Below, piece after piece: positions 8,735 to 17,936 of a stretch of DNA of 64,000 nt; position 1 is the stretch's first letter; every line of letters begins with the position of its first letter. The stretch is from RHKX01 sp046330415. Lineage in GTDB: Bacteria; Actinomycetota; Thermoleophilia; Solirubrobacterales; 70-9. The DNA is taken from NCBI GenBank assembly GCA_046330415.1, contig JAXLSW010000009.1, positions 1 to 64,000 on the forward strand. The letters are read 5' to 3'. The translations under genes were made by a program, and so were the position numbers. The notes beneath the pieces were generated by a model. That model was given only the letters and a program-made list of their open reading frames with translations. It searched no databases and was not told the DNA's origin.

Positions 8735-10059
8735 CTACCGCCGGCTCGAGCTCGCCCGGCTCGAGGCGGAGCCGGGCTCCGATCCCGGTGGCGGCAGCCA
8801 ACGCCGGCTCAGCGGCGCCGCGGTCACACCGTGGACGACGATCGAGATCGTCACGCAGACGAACGTCGTCCAGATGATCAGCCGCGCGTCCGCCGGCGCC
8901 AGCTCGGCGGCGCCGGCCACGATCGCGGCGTAGTAGATCGAGCTGATCCCTCTGACCCCGAACCAGCCGACGAACAGCCGCTCGCGCGCCGGGATCGAGG
9001 AGCCGAGCAGTGAGATCCAGACCGCGACCGGTCTGATCAGGAGCAGAAGCAACGGCACAAGCACCCAGCCGCTGAGGCCGGGGACCTGGATGCCGGCGAC
9101 GCTGATCATGCTCCCGTAGAGCAGGATCACCGTCAGCTCGCCCAGCTTCTCGACGACCTCGGCGCCGTCGTGGACAGTGGTGTTGAGCTCGTGAGAGGAC
9201 TCGTAGCGGCGGAACGCGAGACCACCCGCGAACGCGGCCAGGAAGCCGTAGGCACCGGCGACCTCCGCGAGCCCGTAGATCAGCAGAACGGTCGGGATCG
9301 CCAGCACGCGTCGAAGCTCGTCGCGAGCAGCCCCCGATCGCGGAGCCGGCGGGCAACCGCCCCGGCCAGGTAGCCGACCGCGACTCCGATCCCCATCCCG
9401 ACGGCGATCGCGTAGAGGACATCGGCGAGCAGCCAGTCGCCGATCCACGACGTCCCTCCCGGATCGATCATGAACAGCCCCGCGAACAGGAAGGGGAAGG
9501 CGAGGCCGTCGTTGAGTCCCGCCTCGCCGGTGATCGAGAAGTTCGGCTCGTGCTCCTCCTCATCGCCAGGGGGGCCGACGCCGATGTCGCCCGCGAGGAC
9601 AGGATCGGTGGGTGCGAGCACCGCGCCGAGGATGAGCGCGGCTCCGACCGAGAGGCCCATCGCCTCGTGTCCGAACAGCGTGATCGCGCCGATCGTCAGC
9701 GGCAATGCGACGATCAGGAGGCGACCGACGCCGGCCCACGCGAGCCTGGTGAACGGCCGGTCCAGCTTCAGGCCGGTCGCGAAGAGGGCGACGATCACGG
9801 CGAGCTCGGTGACGTGCTCGAGCAGCTCCGCGTCCTCGATCGGCCTGATCCAGTGCAGGCCGAGGACCTCGATCGCGACGGCGGCGACGATCCCGAGCCC
9901 GAGGTAGATCATGCTCGCCGAGAAGGCGCGCTCCCGCTGGTGTGAGAGGGCGCCGATCGCCGCGAAGATCGCGATCGCGCAGAAGACGATGCCCACGGGG
10001 TAGAGGTCGGCGAACGAGAAGCCGCGCTCGGCGGCGGTCGTGAGGGCTGCGGCGAACAC
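8735..10059 (-). pseudogene. Na+/H+ antiporter (NhaP/CPA1 type), frameshifted
   Basis: Two overlapping minus-strand frames together encode one cation/proton antiporter. The first (10059 down to about 9318) has helices including VGIVFCAIAIFAAIGAL, an acidic stretch, and the conserved region FSITGEAGLNDGLAFP that holds the transport aspartate. The second (about 9325 down to 8735) continues with AIPTVLLIYGLAEVAGAYG and WFGVRGISSIYYAAIVAG and runs to the end. The switch lies near 9315-9325 and is consistent with one missing base. The start is uncertain: GTG at 10059 or GTG at 10113 are both possible. If the shift is real the product is truncated before its last helices; a sequencing error is equally plausible. 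Confidence 0.75.
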
Positions 10060-10139
10060 GAAGCTGGCGATGGTGACACGTCGGCCGCGTGGCCCTCGCT
10101 CACCCCTCCACACCTGCGATCCAACGCGGATGCTGCTGC

Positions 10140-10145
10140 GATAAT
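10140..10145 (+). promoter_or_regulatory. Probable -10 element of first GH31 gene
   Basis: GATAAT stands 7 bases before the GTG at 10153, the same spacing seen for other likely leaderless genes in this window. This supports GTG 10153 over the in-frame GTG at 10147. Confidence 0.4.
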
Positions 10146-10152
10146 CGTGCCG

Positions 10153-12621
10153 GTGAAGAGCGCCGGAGCAAGAAGCCTTCCGGTCGTTCTGGCCGCTCTC
10201 GCCACTTCGGCGAGCCTTCTCGCCGCCGCTGCGCCGGCGCATGCGGTCAGGGCGGGCGTCTCCGTCGATCCCCGGAGCGGCGCGATCACGATCAGACCGG
10301 ACGAGCCCGGCGGGCCGGTGCTTCGCGAGTCCACCCGCCGTGGGTCCGGGCCCGGCGGAAGGGTCGGCTTCCTCGACGACGGGCGCTGGTACCACGCACG
10401 GTCGTTGGTCAAGGTCAAGGAGGCCGACGGCAGGAGGACCTACGTGCTCGAGACCGGTGACCCGTCGAAGCGGCGGATCCTGCTCGGCGTCGAAGGCCTC
10501 GACGACGGGATCACCGGGATCAGCGCCTCCTTGAACGAGGGGAGCGCGGACGCCATCGGCATCGGCTTCGACGCCCCGAAGCGGGAGCGGATGCTCGGGT
10601 TCGGCTAGCGCTCCGACCACGTCGACCAGCGCGGCAACACGGTCGAGAACTACGTCGGCGAGGGCCCCTACCAGCCCACGGAGTACGCCGTGCCCGCCGC
10701 GAGCGTCCCGCCCTGGGGATTCCACGAGCGCAGCGACGCGACCTACTTCCCGATGCCCTGGCTGCTCTCCACGCGCGGCTATGGGGTCCTCGCCGAGAAC
10801 CTCGAGACGAGCCGCTTTCGCCTCGGCAGCGAGGAAGCCTCCGAGTGGAGCGTCGAGGCCGACGCACAGCGGCTCGACCTGAAGGTCTACGCCGGCCCCG
10901 AGCCCGCCGACGTCGTCAGGCGGATGAGCGCCGACGTCGGCCGTCAGCCGAAGCCCGACGCCCCGTGGCTCTTCGGGCCCTGGTTTCAGACCGGGCATCA
11001 GAACACGGCGCCGGGTGAGCTCTCCTACGTCGACATCCTCCGCGAGGCCGACGCGCCGATCTCGGCCGCCGAGACGCACATGCGCTACATGCCCTGCGGC
11101 TCCGACCAGAGCCAGGAGGCCGCCGAGCGCGGCCGCACCGACGCGCTGCACGCCGAGGGCCTCGCCGTGGTCACCTACACGCGCGAGGCGGTCTGCGCCT
11201 CCTACCCCGCTGCCTTCGATCCCGCAGTGGCCACCGGCGCCTTCCTCGAGCACACCGACGGGACGCCCTACACGCTGCAGACCTTCGTCGGATCCGGCGT
11301 CACCCAGGTCGGGATGCTCGACTTCACCGACCCCGCCGCCGCGGACGTCTACGGGACGATCCTCGACCGCGCCTACACGGCCGGATACGACGGCTGGATG
11401 GAGGACTACGGCGAGTACGCCCCGCCGGATTCACTCGCGCACAACGGCATGGGCGGCGACCGGATGCACAACTACTACCCGGTGGCCTATCACCGGGAGG
11501 GACGGCGCTACTCGAAGTCGAAGGACCGCCCGATCATCCGCTTCAACCGCTCGGGGTTCACCGGAGCGGCCCGCTACTCGCAGATCGTCTGGGGAGGGGA
11601 CCCGACAACCGGCTGGGGCTTCGACGGGCTCGCCTCCGCGGTGAAGGAGGCGTTGACGATGGGCCTCTCCGGGGTCTCGTTGTGGGGCTCGGACATCGGC
11701 GGTTTCTTCACCCTCTCCGACCAGAAGCTGACCCCGGAGCTGCTCGCCCGCTGGATCGAGTTCGGCGCCTTCTCCGGCGTCATGCGCTCGAAGGCGGAGG
11801 GGATCGGCGTTCCCCTCGCGTCGCGCCCGCAGATCTGGGAGCAGCCGACGCTGCCGATCTGGCGCCGGTACGCGAAGCTCCGCACCCAGCTGTATCCCTA
11901 CCTGCAGGCGGCTGACGCCGAGTACCGGCGCAGCGGCATGCCGATCATGCGCCAGCTCTCGCTGATCGCCCCCGACGACCGCCGCGCCACCGGTCTCGAC
12001 GACCAGTTCATGTTCGGCGACGACCTGATGGTCGCCCCGGTGCTGGAGCCGGGCGCCACCTCGCGGGGCCTCTATCTGCCGCAGGGTCGCTGGATCGACT
12101 TCTGGAAGGCGATCTCCTACCGTGAAGGCGACGGCTCCCTGCGGCTGCAGCGTGCGGCGACGATCGGTGGCGGTCGCGCGGTCGATGTGTCGGCGCCGCT
12201 CGAGCGGATGCCGCTGATGGCTCGGGCGGGGATGCTTCTGCCCCTGCTTCCGGCCGATACCGAGACGCTCGCTCCCTACGCGGCGAGCGATCACGTCGGC
12301 CTCGACGACAGCCGCGGAAAGATGAAGGTGATCGCGCTCCCGCGGAAGCGCTCGACCGCGGGCTTCGGCCGACGCGGGAAGCTCACCTCTCGAGAGGGGC
12401 GCGGCCGCTGGGCGCTGCGGGTCGATCCGGGGAACGGCCGGGTGACCAAGCTCGATCTCGAGGCCTCGATGCGGACGCTGCGGCACCCGTTCCGGCCGCG
12501 AAGCGTCGAACTCGATGGGATCCGCCTCGCGCGGTCGGGATGGAGCTACGAGCGCCGCACCGGCGTGCTCGAGGTGCAGGCGAAGGTGCCCGCCGGCGGC
12601 ACGATCTCGGCATCGCGCTGA
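10153..12621 (+). pseudogene. Secreted GH31 family glycosidase interrupted by an in-frame TAG
   Basis: The reading frame encodes about 822 residues of a glycoside hydrolase family 31 enzyme with a signal peptide ending in AAAAPAHA. The catalytic nucleophile lies in DGWMEDYGEYAP and the acid/base region in IVWGGDPTTGW. A single amber codon (10606-10608) interrupts the frame after MLGFG; the frame then resumes at once with RSDHVDQRGNTVENYV. In the paralogue at 38967 the aligned segment reads GFGGRHDRLDQRG, so the stop replaces one residue, most simply GAG or GGG to TAG. Alpha-glucosidases, alpha-xylosidases and sulfoquinovosidases share this fold; which applies is not clear. The gene could be a nonsense mutant, a sequencing error or, less likely, a read-through case. 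Confidence 0.82.
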
Positions 12622-12660
12622 GCGCGGTGCCGCCCGCTTCGCGTGTGATGTGATGCGCGG

Positions 12661-14118
12661 GTGCCCGGGCGGCTCCTGATCAGCGGCGGCTACGTCCTTT
12701 CGATGGACGAGGAGATCGGCGAGATCGAGCGCGGCGAGGTCCTCGTCGAGGACGGGGTGATCGTCGCGGTCGGCGAGTCGCTGGACGTCGTTGATGCGGA
12801 GCGGCTCGACGTCGCCGGCTCGGTCGTGATGCCGGGCTTCGTCGACACGCACCGCCACACCTGGCAGACGTGCTTTCGCGGAGTGTGCGCCGACTGGACG
12901 CTGCGCGACTACTTCCGTGGGATCCGCCAGCGGATCTCGCCCAACTGCGGCGCCGACGACGTCTACGCGGGCAACTGGATCGGCGCGCTCGAGGCGCTCG
13001 ATGCCGGCGTCACGACGATCCTCGACTTCTCGCATTGCAACAACACCCCCGAGCACGCCGACGCAGCGCTCGCCGGCCTCCGCGACGCCGGGATCCGGGC
13101 GACGTTCGCCTACGGCTACTTCCCGGCGCCGACCGCGGACTCACCCTTCGCCGAGCACACAGACCGGATCGCCGACGCGCGCCGGCTTCGCGAGGGCGAG
13201 CTCGCCTCCGACGACGCTCTGGTGACCATGGGGGTGGCGCTGACGGAGACCGGCCTGCTGCCCTTCGACCTGACGCTCGCCGAGATCACCTCGGCGGGGG
13301 AGATGGAGGTGCCGGTCGTGCTCCACACCGGCTGCTCGTGGGGCTCGCCGGTCACCGAGGGCATCCCGGAGCTCGCACACCACGGTCTGCTCGGCCCCGA
13401 GCAGGTCCACGTGCACTGCAACACGCTCGACGAGCGCGACTTCGATCGGCTGGCGGAGGCCGACTGCAAGGTCTCGGCGAGTCCCGAGACCGAGCTGCAG
13501 ATGGGAATGGGGCATCCGGTGATCGGGAGGGCGCTGGAGCGGGGGATGCGTCCGAGCCTGAGCTGCGACGTGATCTCCTCGAACTCGGGCGACATGTTCG
13601 CCCAGATGCGGCTCGGGCTTCAGTTCGAGCGAGCGATGCGCAACGACCGCGAGATCGCCGCCAACCGGATGATCGAGCAGCTCGACCTGGGGGTTCGCGA
13701 CGCCCTCCGCTGGGGAACCGCCAACGGCGCCCACGCGATGGGCATCGAGGATCGGATCGGTTCGCTGACGCCCGGGAAGCGTGCCGACCTGGTCGTGGTC
13801 GGACCCGGGCGTCTGAACATGACGCCGATGAGCGCCAACCCGGTCGGCACCCTGGTCGCGCAGGCGAACGCCTCGAACGTCGTCCACGTCCTCGTCGACG
13901 GCAGCTTCGTCAAGCGCGATGGCGAGCTCGTCGGCGTCGACCTCGACCGCGCCCGCCGTCTCGGCGAGGAGAGCGCCGAGCGGGTGATCGCCGCCGCGAC
14001 GGCCGACGGCGGGCCGCTCCTGCCGCCGCCGGACCCGAGCTTCGACGACGCGATCAACGCGATGGCCGCCGCGAACCTCGCCCGCGCCTGGGCGATCGAG
14101 CCTGAGGCCGGCGGCTAG
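12661..14118 (+). CDS. Amidohydrolase of the TRZ/ATZ-cytosine deaminase family
   Basis: This 485-residue metal-dependent hydrolase belongs to the group of aminohydrolases acting on purines, pyrimidines and triazines. The first metal ligands are in FVDTHRHTWQ, further ligands are in VVLHTGCSWG and VHVHCNTLDE, and the metal-binding aspartate is in LSCDVISSNSGD. The C-terminal part returns to the small beta domain with GKRADLVVVGPG. The exact substrate is not evident; guanine-type or N-formimino-type substrates would fit. The start is GTG at 12661, preceded by a TGTGAT hexamer 6 bases upstream rather than a clear ribosome binding site. Confidence 0.88.
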   Translation: MPGRLLISGGYVLSMDEEIGEIERGEVLVEDGVIVAVGESLDVVDAERLDVAGSVVMPGFVDTHRHTWQTCFRGVCADWTLRDYFRGIRQRISPNCGADDVYAGNWIGALEALDAGVTTILDFSHCNNTPEHADAALAGLRDAGIRATFAYGYFPAPTADSPFAEHTDRIADARRLREGELASDDALVTMGVALTETGLLPFDLTLAEITSAGEMEVPVVLHTGCSWGSPVTEGIPELAHHGLLGPEQVHVHCNTLDERDFDRLAEADCKVSASPETELQMGMGHPVIGRALERGMRPSLSCDVISSNSGDMFAQMRLGLQFERAMRNDREIAANRMIEQLDLGVRDALRWGTANGAHAMGIEDRIGSLTPGKRADLVVVGPGRLNMTPMSANPVGTLVAQANASNVVHVLVDGSFVKRDGELVGVDLDRARRLGEESAERVIAAATADGGPLLPPPDPSFDDAINAMAAANLARAWAIEPEAGG

Positions 14119-14121
14119 TCG

Positions 14122-14412
14122 CTAGTCGTGGCTCGGTAGGTCGAGGGCGCTGGCGTCGAGCATGACCTCGTCGACGTAGCACCACGCCCAGTCCTCGCCG
14201 GGCTCGAAGGAGCCGGCGAGCGGATGGCCCGCCGCCGCCGCATGCTTGGAGGCGTGCCGGTTGGGCGAGGAGTCACAGCAGCCGACCTCGCCGCAGGTGA
14301 GGCAGACGCGAAGATGGAGCCAGCGCCCGCCGCTCTTCAGGCACTCGCTGCAGCCCTCGGTGCTCGAGGGCGTGAAATCGCCGATCGCGTCGGTGTGGGT
14401 GCACTCGGCCAT
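14122..14412 (-). CDS. UBP-type zinc finger protein
   Basis: This 96-residue protein is a stand-alone UBP-type zinc finger. Metal ligands are visible in ECTHTDAIG, GCSECLKSGG, VCLTCGEVGCCDSS and NRHASKHAAAAGH, with the family's closing strand WAWCYVDEV. In eukaryotes this finger binds the ubiquitin C-terminus. The role of the small actinobacterial versions is not established. The start ATG at 14412 was chosen because conservation begins there; the open frame extends further upstream. It follows the tetR gene by 11 bp on the same strand and is probably cotranscribed. Confidence 0.8.
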   Translation of the reverse strand: MAECTHTDAIGDFTPSSTEGCSECLKSGGRWLHLRVCLTCGEVGCCDSSPNRHASKHAAAAGHPLAGSFEPGEDWAWCYVDEVMLDASALDLPSHD

Positions 14413-14423
14413 CGGCTTCGAGC

Positions 14424-14990
14424 TTACGCTCCGGGGGTCTTCGGCTGCAAGAACCCGACGATGGTCTCGCCGAGCATGCGCTGGGTGTCGGCGACATCGT
14501 GGCGGCCGATCGCGACCTCCTGCATCGCTGCCATGGAGAGCGTCTGGTAGACGTTCATGATCCACTCGATCGTCATGTCGGTGCGGATCTCACCGCGTTC
14601 CAGGCAGCCGATCAGGTAGGCGCGGATCGGGCTCTCGGTCGCCGTACGGGTCTGTCGCATCTCGTCGGCTGCCGTCGCCAGGTGGCCGAGGAGGAAGCGG
14701 TTGCGGATGCCGACCTCGACGATCATGTCGCAGAGCTCGCGCAGCGCGTCGGTGACCGGCAGGCCGCGAGCGAAGATGACCTCGGCGCGCCGCCACGAGT
14801 CCTCGACGGCGTGGAAGTACATCGCGGTGATCAGCGCCTCGCGGTTGGGGAAGTGGCGGTAGACGGTGCTGCGCCCCAGGCCCGAGCGGTCCGCGATCTC
14901 CTGCATGCTCGCCCCGGGCTCCTCGCCGAGCAGCTTCATGGCCGCCTCGATGACGGCCTCCCGGTTGCGCATAGCGTCCTGCCGCGGCAA
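14424..14990 (-). CDS. TetR family transcriptional regulator
   Basis: This 188-residue regulator has a clear N-terminal TetR helix-turn-helix, ending in GLGRSTVYRHFPNREALI. The C-terminal domain carries no recognised ligand pattern. It resembles the TetR at 29500-30084 along its length (RNREAVIxAA near the start and a shared RGEIR segment), so the two are probably paralogues. It is divergent from the FG-GAP gene across a 350-bp gap and precedes the zinc-finger gene. Confidence 0.88.
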   Translation of the reverse strand: MPRQDAMRNREAVIEAAMKLLGEEPGASMQEIADRSGLGRSTVYRHFPNREALITAMYFHAVEDSWRRAEVIFARGLPVTDALRELCDMIVEVGIRNRFLLGHLATAADEMRQTRTATESPIRAYLIGCLERGEIRTDMTIEWIMNVYQTLSMAAMQEVAIGRHDVADTQRMLGETIVGFLQPKTPGA

Positions 14991-15105
14991 GCGCTCAACC
15001 CTCCTGTGCTGCGATCTTCCCGATCGCCGTTGCCCCCATTGACGACGAGTCTATGGCCGCAAGTTCGGTCCTGCTGCGCCGCCGGTCCAAACGGGATGCT
15101 ATGTT

Positions 15106-15200
15106 CCACTTCAGGCGCTCGGCACCGTTCCCCCGCGGCGTCGGGCGCCTACTACTTGCGCTGAGGCCTCCGCTCGACGAGCGGGGGCCTCTCGCGTTCT
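15106..15200 (+). ncRNA. Possible structured leader or small RNA
   Basis: Downstream of the extended -10-like TGCTATGTT at 15097-15105, two stems can be drawn. The first pairs AGGCGC (about 15113) with GCGCCT (about 15145). The second pairs GAGGCCTCCGCTC (15163-15175) with GAGCGGGGGCCTC (15179-15191), 13 pairs with one G-U. The tail TCGCGTTCT is only weakly T-rich. The shape fits a short terminated transcript or an attenuated leader of the gene at 15343. No known RNA family was recognised. Confidence 0.35.
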
Positions 15201-15268
15201 CAGGCCAGTTTCGGCCGCGTCCGCCGTGGGCGCCGAGTCCGTGGCGAACACGGATCTGATATCTGTAG

Positions 15269-15296
15269 TTAGGGTCACCTAATTAGGTAACCCTAA
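15269..15296. promoter_or_regulatory. Near-perfect 28-bp palindromic operator
   Basis: The half sites are TTAGGGTCACCTAA (15269-15282) and TTAGGTAACCCTAA (15283-15296). They are reverse complements except at one position. TTAGG/CCTAA half sites are typical of the DtxR/IdeR/MntR metal-dependent repressors, so metal control is a reasonable inference. The site lies 46 bp before the TTG start of the FG-GAP gene and on the upstream side of the divergent tetR gene. A TetR operator is the alternative. Confidence 0.55.
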
Positions 15297-15342
15297 GAAC
15301 ACTTCTCCCGTCTCGTCATCCCCTCGCAGAGAGGTAACTCGC

Positions 15343-17936
15343 TTGCACCACGTCCTGCCACGATCCCTGCCCGCCGCCATCGCGGCCGCCATGCTCAGCC
15401 TGCTCGTCCCGAGCGCCGAGGCCGATGAGCCGACCTCGCTTCAACGCTGGTACGGCGATGCCTCCAGCGCCACGGGCGCAGCCCTCGCGCAGGGGAGCTG
15501 CGACGTCGACGGCGACGATCTCGACGATGCCGTGGTCGGCGCTTGGTTCTGGGACAAGGGCGCGAACTCCAACGTCGGCGCCGCCTACGTGATCTTCGGC
15601 GACCACGCGATCGAGGGCGGCGACCTCGCGACGCCGTCGGCCGCCGGCGCCGCGCGGATCGACGGGCCCAGCGTCAACAGCTCCTTCGTCGGCTTCTCGG
15701 TGGGATGCGCCGGCGACGTCAACGGGGACGGCTTCGACGACATCGCGATCTCCCACTACACCGCGGAGAAGGCCTACATCGTGCTCGGCGCGGAGGAGTT
15801 CGGCTCGCCGGATCTCTCCAACCTCGGCGAGCGCGGCTACGAGATCGCCGGCGATCCGGCCGGCGCGGCCAACGTCGGCTACTCGATGGCTCCGGCGGGA
15901 GACGTCAACGACGACGGTTTCGACGACTTCGCCCTCGCAGGTGTCGTCGCCGACACCCAGGGACGCACCAACAACGGCCGCGTGTGGATCGTCGCCGGCA
16001 AGGAGGACGTCGCCAACGTGAGCCTCGCCGCTCCGCAGCCGGGCGAGGTGATCCAGACGATCGACGGACCCCAGAGCGAGGCCCGGCTCGGGCAGATCGC
16101 GCCGGCCGGCGACGTCGACGGTGACGGCACCGACGACGTGGTCCTCGGCGCCTACACGGCCACCCCGCACGGCACCGGTGTCGCCGTTCCCGGCCAGGCG
16201 TGGGTGCTCCTCGGCGGCGGGTCGGCGTCCGTTGACCTCGCCTCCATCGGCACCAACGGCTTCACGATCCTCGGTCCGACCCGCGGCCGCGACCGGCTCG
16301 GGATCTCGGTTTCGGGAGCGGGCGACGTCAACGGCGACGGCCTCGACGACGTCATCGTCGGGGGCGACGGCGTCTACAACGCCGCGACCGGTCAGCGTCC
16401 CGGCAGCGCCTGGGTGATCCACGGCGCCGCTTCGGGCGAGGTCGTTCGCACCGACACCTCCGGCGTCGGCCCTGCGGTCTACGACTGCGTCGACGACGAC
16501 TCGAGCGGAACCTGCGAGGCCGGTGAGAAGGAGGCGCGCGGCTACTGGATCCAGGGCGCCGACTCCGACCCCGGGACCGCCTCGGAGGGAACCGGCTTCT
16601 CGCTCAGCGACATCGGCGACATCAACGACGACTCGATCCCCGACTTCGCGATCGGTGCCTACGGCTACGACCCCGAGAACCCGGCCAACCCCGGCACGCG
16701 GATGAGCGGCGCCGGCGCGGTCTGGGTCGTTCACGGCAAGGCCGACGCCACCACCCAGGATCTCGCGACGCTCACCCCCGTCCAGGGATTCCGCATCGAC
16801 GGGCTCGCGGCCGGTGATCGCTTCGGACGCCAGGTCGCCGGGCTCGGCGACGTCGACGACAACGGCGTAGCCGACTTCACTGTGGGAGCCGATTTCGCCG
16901 CCCGCCCGCTGGCTCCGGCGACACCGCGCACGCAGGCCGGTGAGGTAGCGGTCGCCCTGCTCGGCAAGCCGCTGACGTCGACCGCGCTCGCGAGCAGCAG
17001 CACCGGTGATCTCGAGGCCGGCGACACCGCCGATCTGACCGCCACCGTCGATGCGCCCGTCGCGGGTGGCGGGGCGCCGCAGAGCGGAACCGTCGGCTTC
17101 GCCGTCGACGGGGCGGCGATCCCCGGCTGCGCAGCCGTCCCCGTCAACGCGGTCGACGGCACCGCGAGCTGCGACGACGTCCGCTTCGACCGCTTCGGTG
17201 ACTTCGAGCTGACCGCCACCTACGAGGGCGGCGAGGACTACCTCGACTCGAGCTCCGACGCGCTCGATCAGTCCGTCGTCGAGGATTCGGTCACGACCCT
17301 CTCCGCTTCGGCGGCGGCCGTGCAGGTTGGCGACTCCGTCATCTTCACCGTCGGGGTCGAGTCAGAGGCCTCCGCGAGCCCGGCCGAGGCCGGGGCCGTG
17401 AGCCTGACTACGGCCGCGGGACCGCTCGCCGGCTGCGAGTCGATCGCGCTCGACGGCTCCGGGTCCGGTACCTGCGCCGCGTCGTTCGCCGACGTCGGAG
17501 CGGTCGAGGTGACCGCCTCCTACGTCGGCACCGACACGCTCCGTGCCTCGAGCTCCGATCCGCTGTCGGTGCGGGTCGAGGCGCCGCCGATCGATCCCCG
17601 GCCGCGACCCCGGCCCGGGCGGCGCTCGCCGGCCCCGTCGTCAAGGTGCCGCGCCGTGGATCGGCCGAGGTCGCCGAGCTCACCTGCGGGACCCCGGCCA
17701 GCTGCGCGGTCGTCGCCGACATCAACCGCCTGCGGATCGGCAAGCGCCGCTACGCGGCCGCGCTCGATGCGCCGGCGAGCATCCCGGCCGGTGAGGCGGC
17801 TTCGGTATCGGTGACGCTGACGGATCGTGCGGCGAAGGCGCTGCGCAACCGCGGCAAGGCGACGCTCCGGATTCGCGTCGCCGTCGGCGACGCGGGCGCG
17901 TCCGGACCCGTGACCCTGAAGCCGGAGCGCGGATGA
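15343..17936 (+). pseudogene. Secreted FG-GAP beta-propeller protein with Ig-like repeats, frameshifted near the 3' end
   Basis: The protein starts with a signal peptide (ending near PSAEADEP) and then has seven FG-GAP repeats with calcium-loop motifs such as GDVNGDGFDDIAI, GDVDGDGTDDVVLGA and GDVNGDGLDDVIVGG. Seven repeats fit an integrin-alpha-like beta-propeller. Two Ig-like repeats follow at about residues 545-745. The frame is lost at about 17585-17620; a second frame continues with GPVVKVPRRGSAEVAEL and ends at 17936. In the first frame the product would end with an arginine-rich nonsense tail at 17814. The TTG start has AGAGGT at 15329-15334 upstream. The rejoined end overlaps the next gene by 4 bases, which argues that the longer form is the native one. 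Confidence 0.75.

Larger units (their letters stand above)
14991..15342. other. Divergent intergenic region with structured elements
   Basis: This gap separates tetR (minus) from the FG-GAP gene (plus). It holds an extended -10-like TGCTATGTT (15097-15105), two consecutive RNA stem-loops and a near-perfect 28-bp palindrome. No coding region is supported. Confidence 0.5.

Noticed and set aside
10606..10608. TAG as a pyrrolysine codon
   Set aside because: No sign of pyrrolysine use in this type of bacterium, and a single base change or error explains it better.
10060..11253. Upstream extension of the antiporter frame opposite the GH31 gene
   Set aside because: No membrane helices or family sequence above about 10060, and it is antisense to a recognised GH31 gene.
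11431..13056. 541-codon minus-strand frame
   Set aside because: Lies opposite the GH31 and amidohydrolase genes, with low-complexity Arg/Ala/Asp composition.
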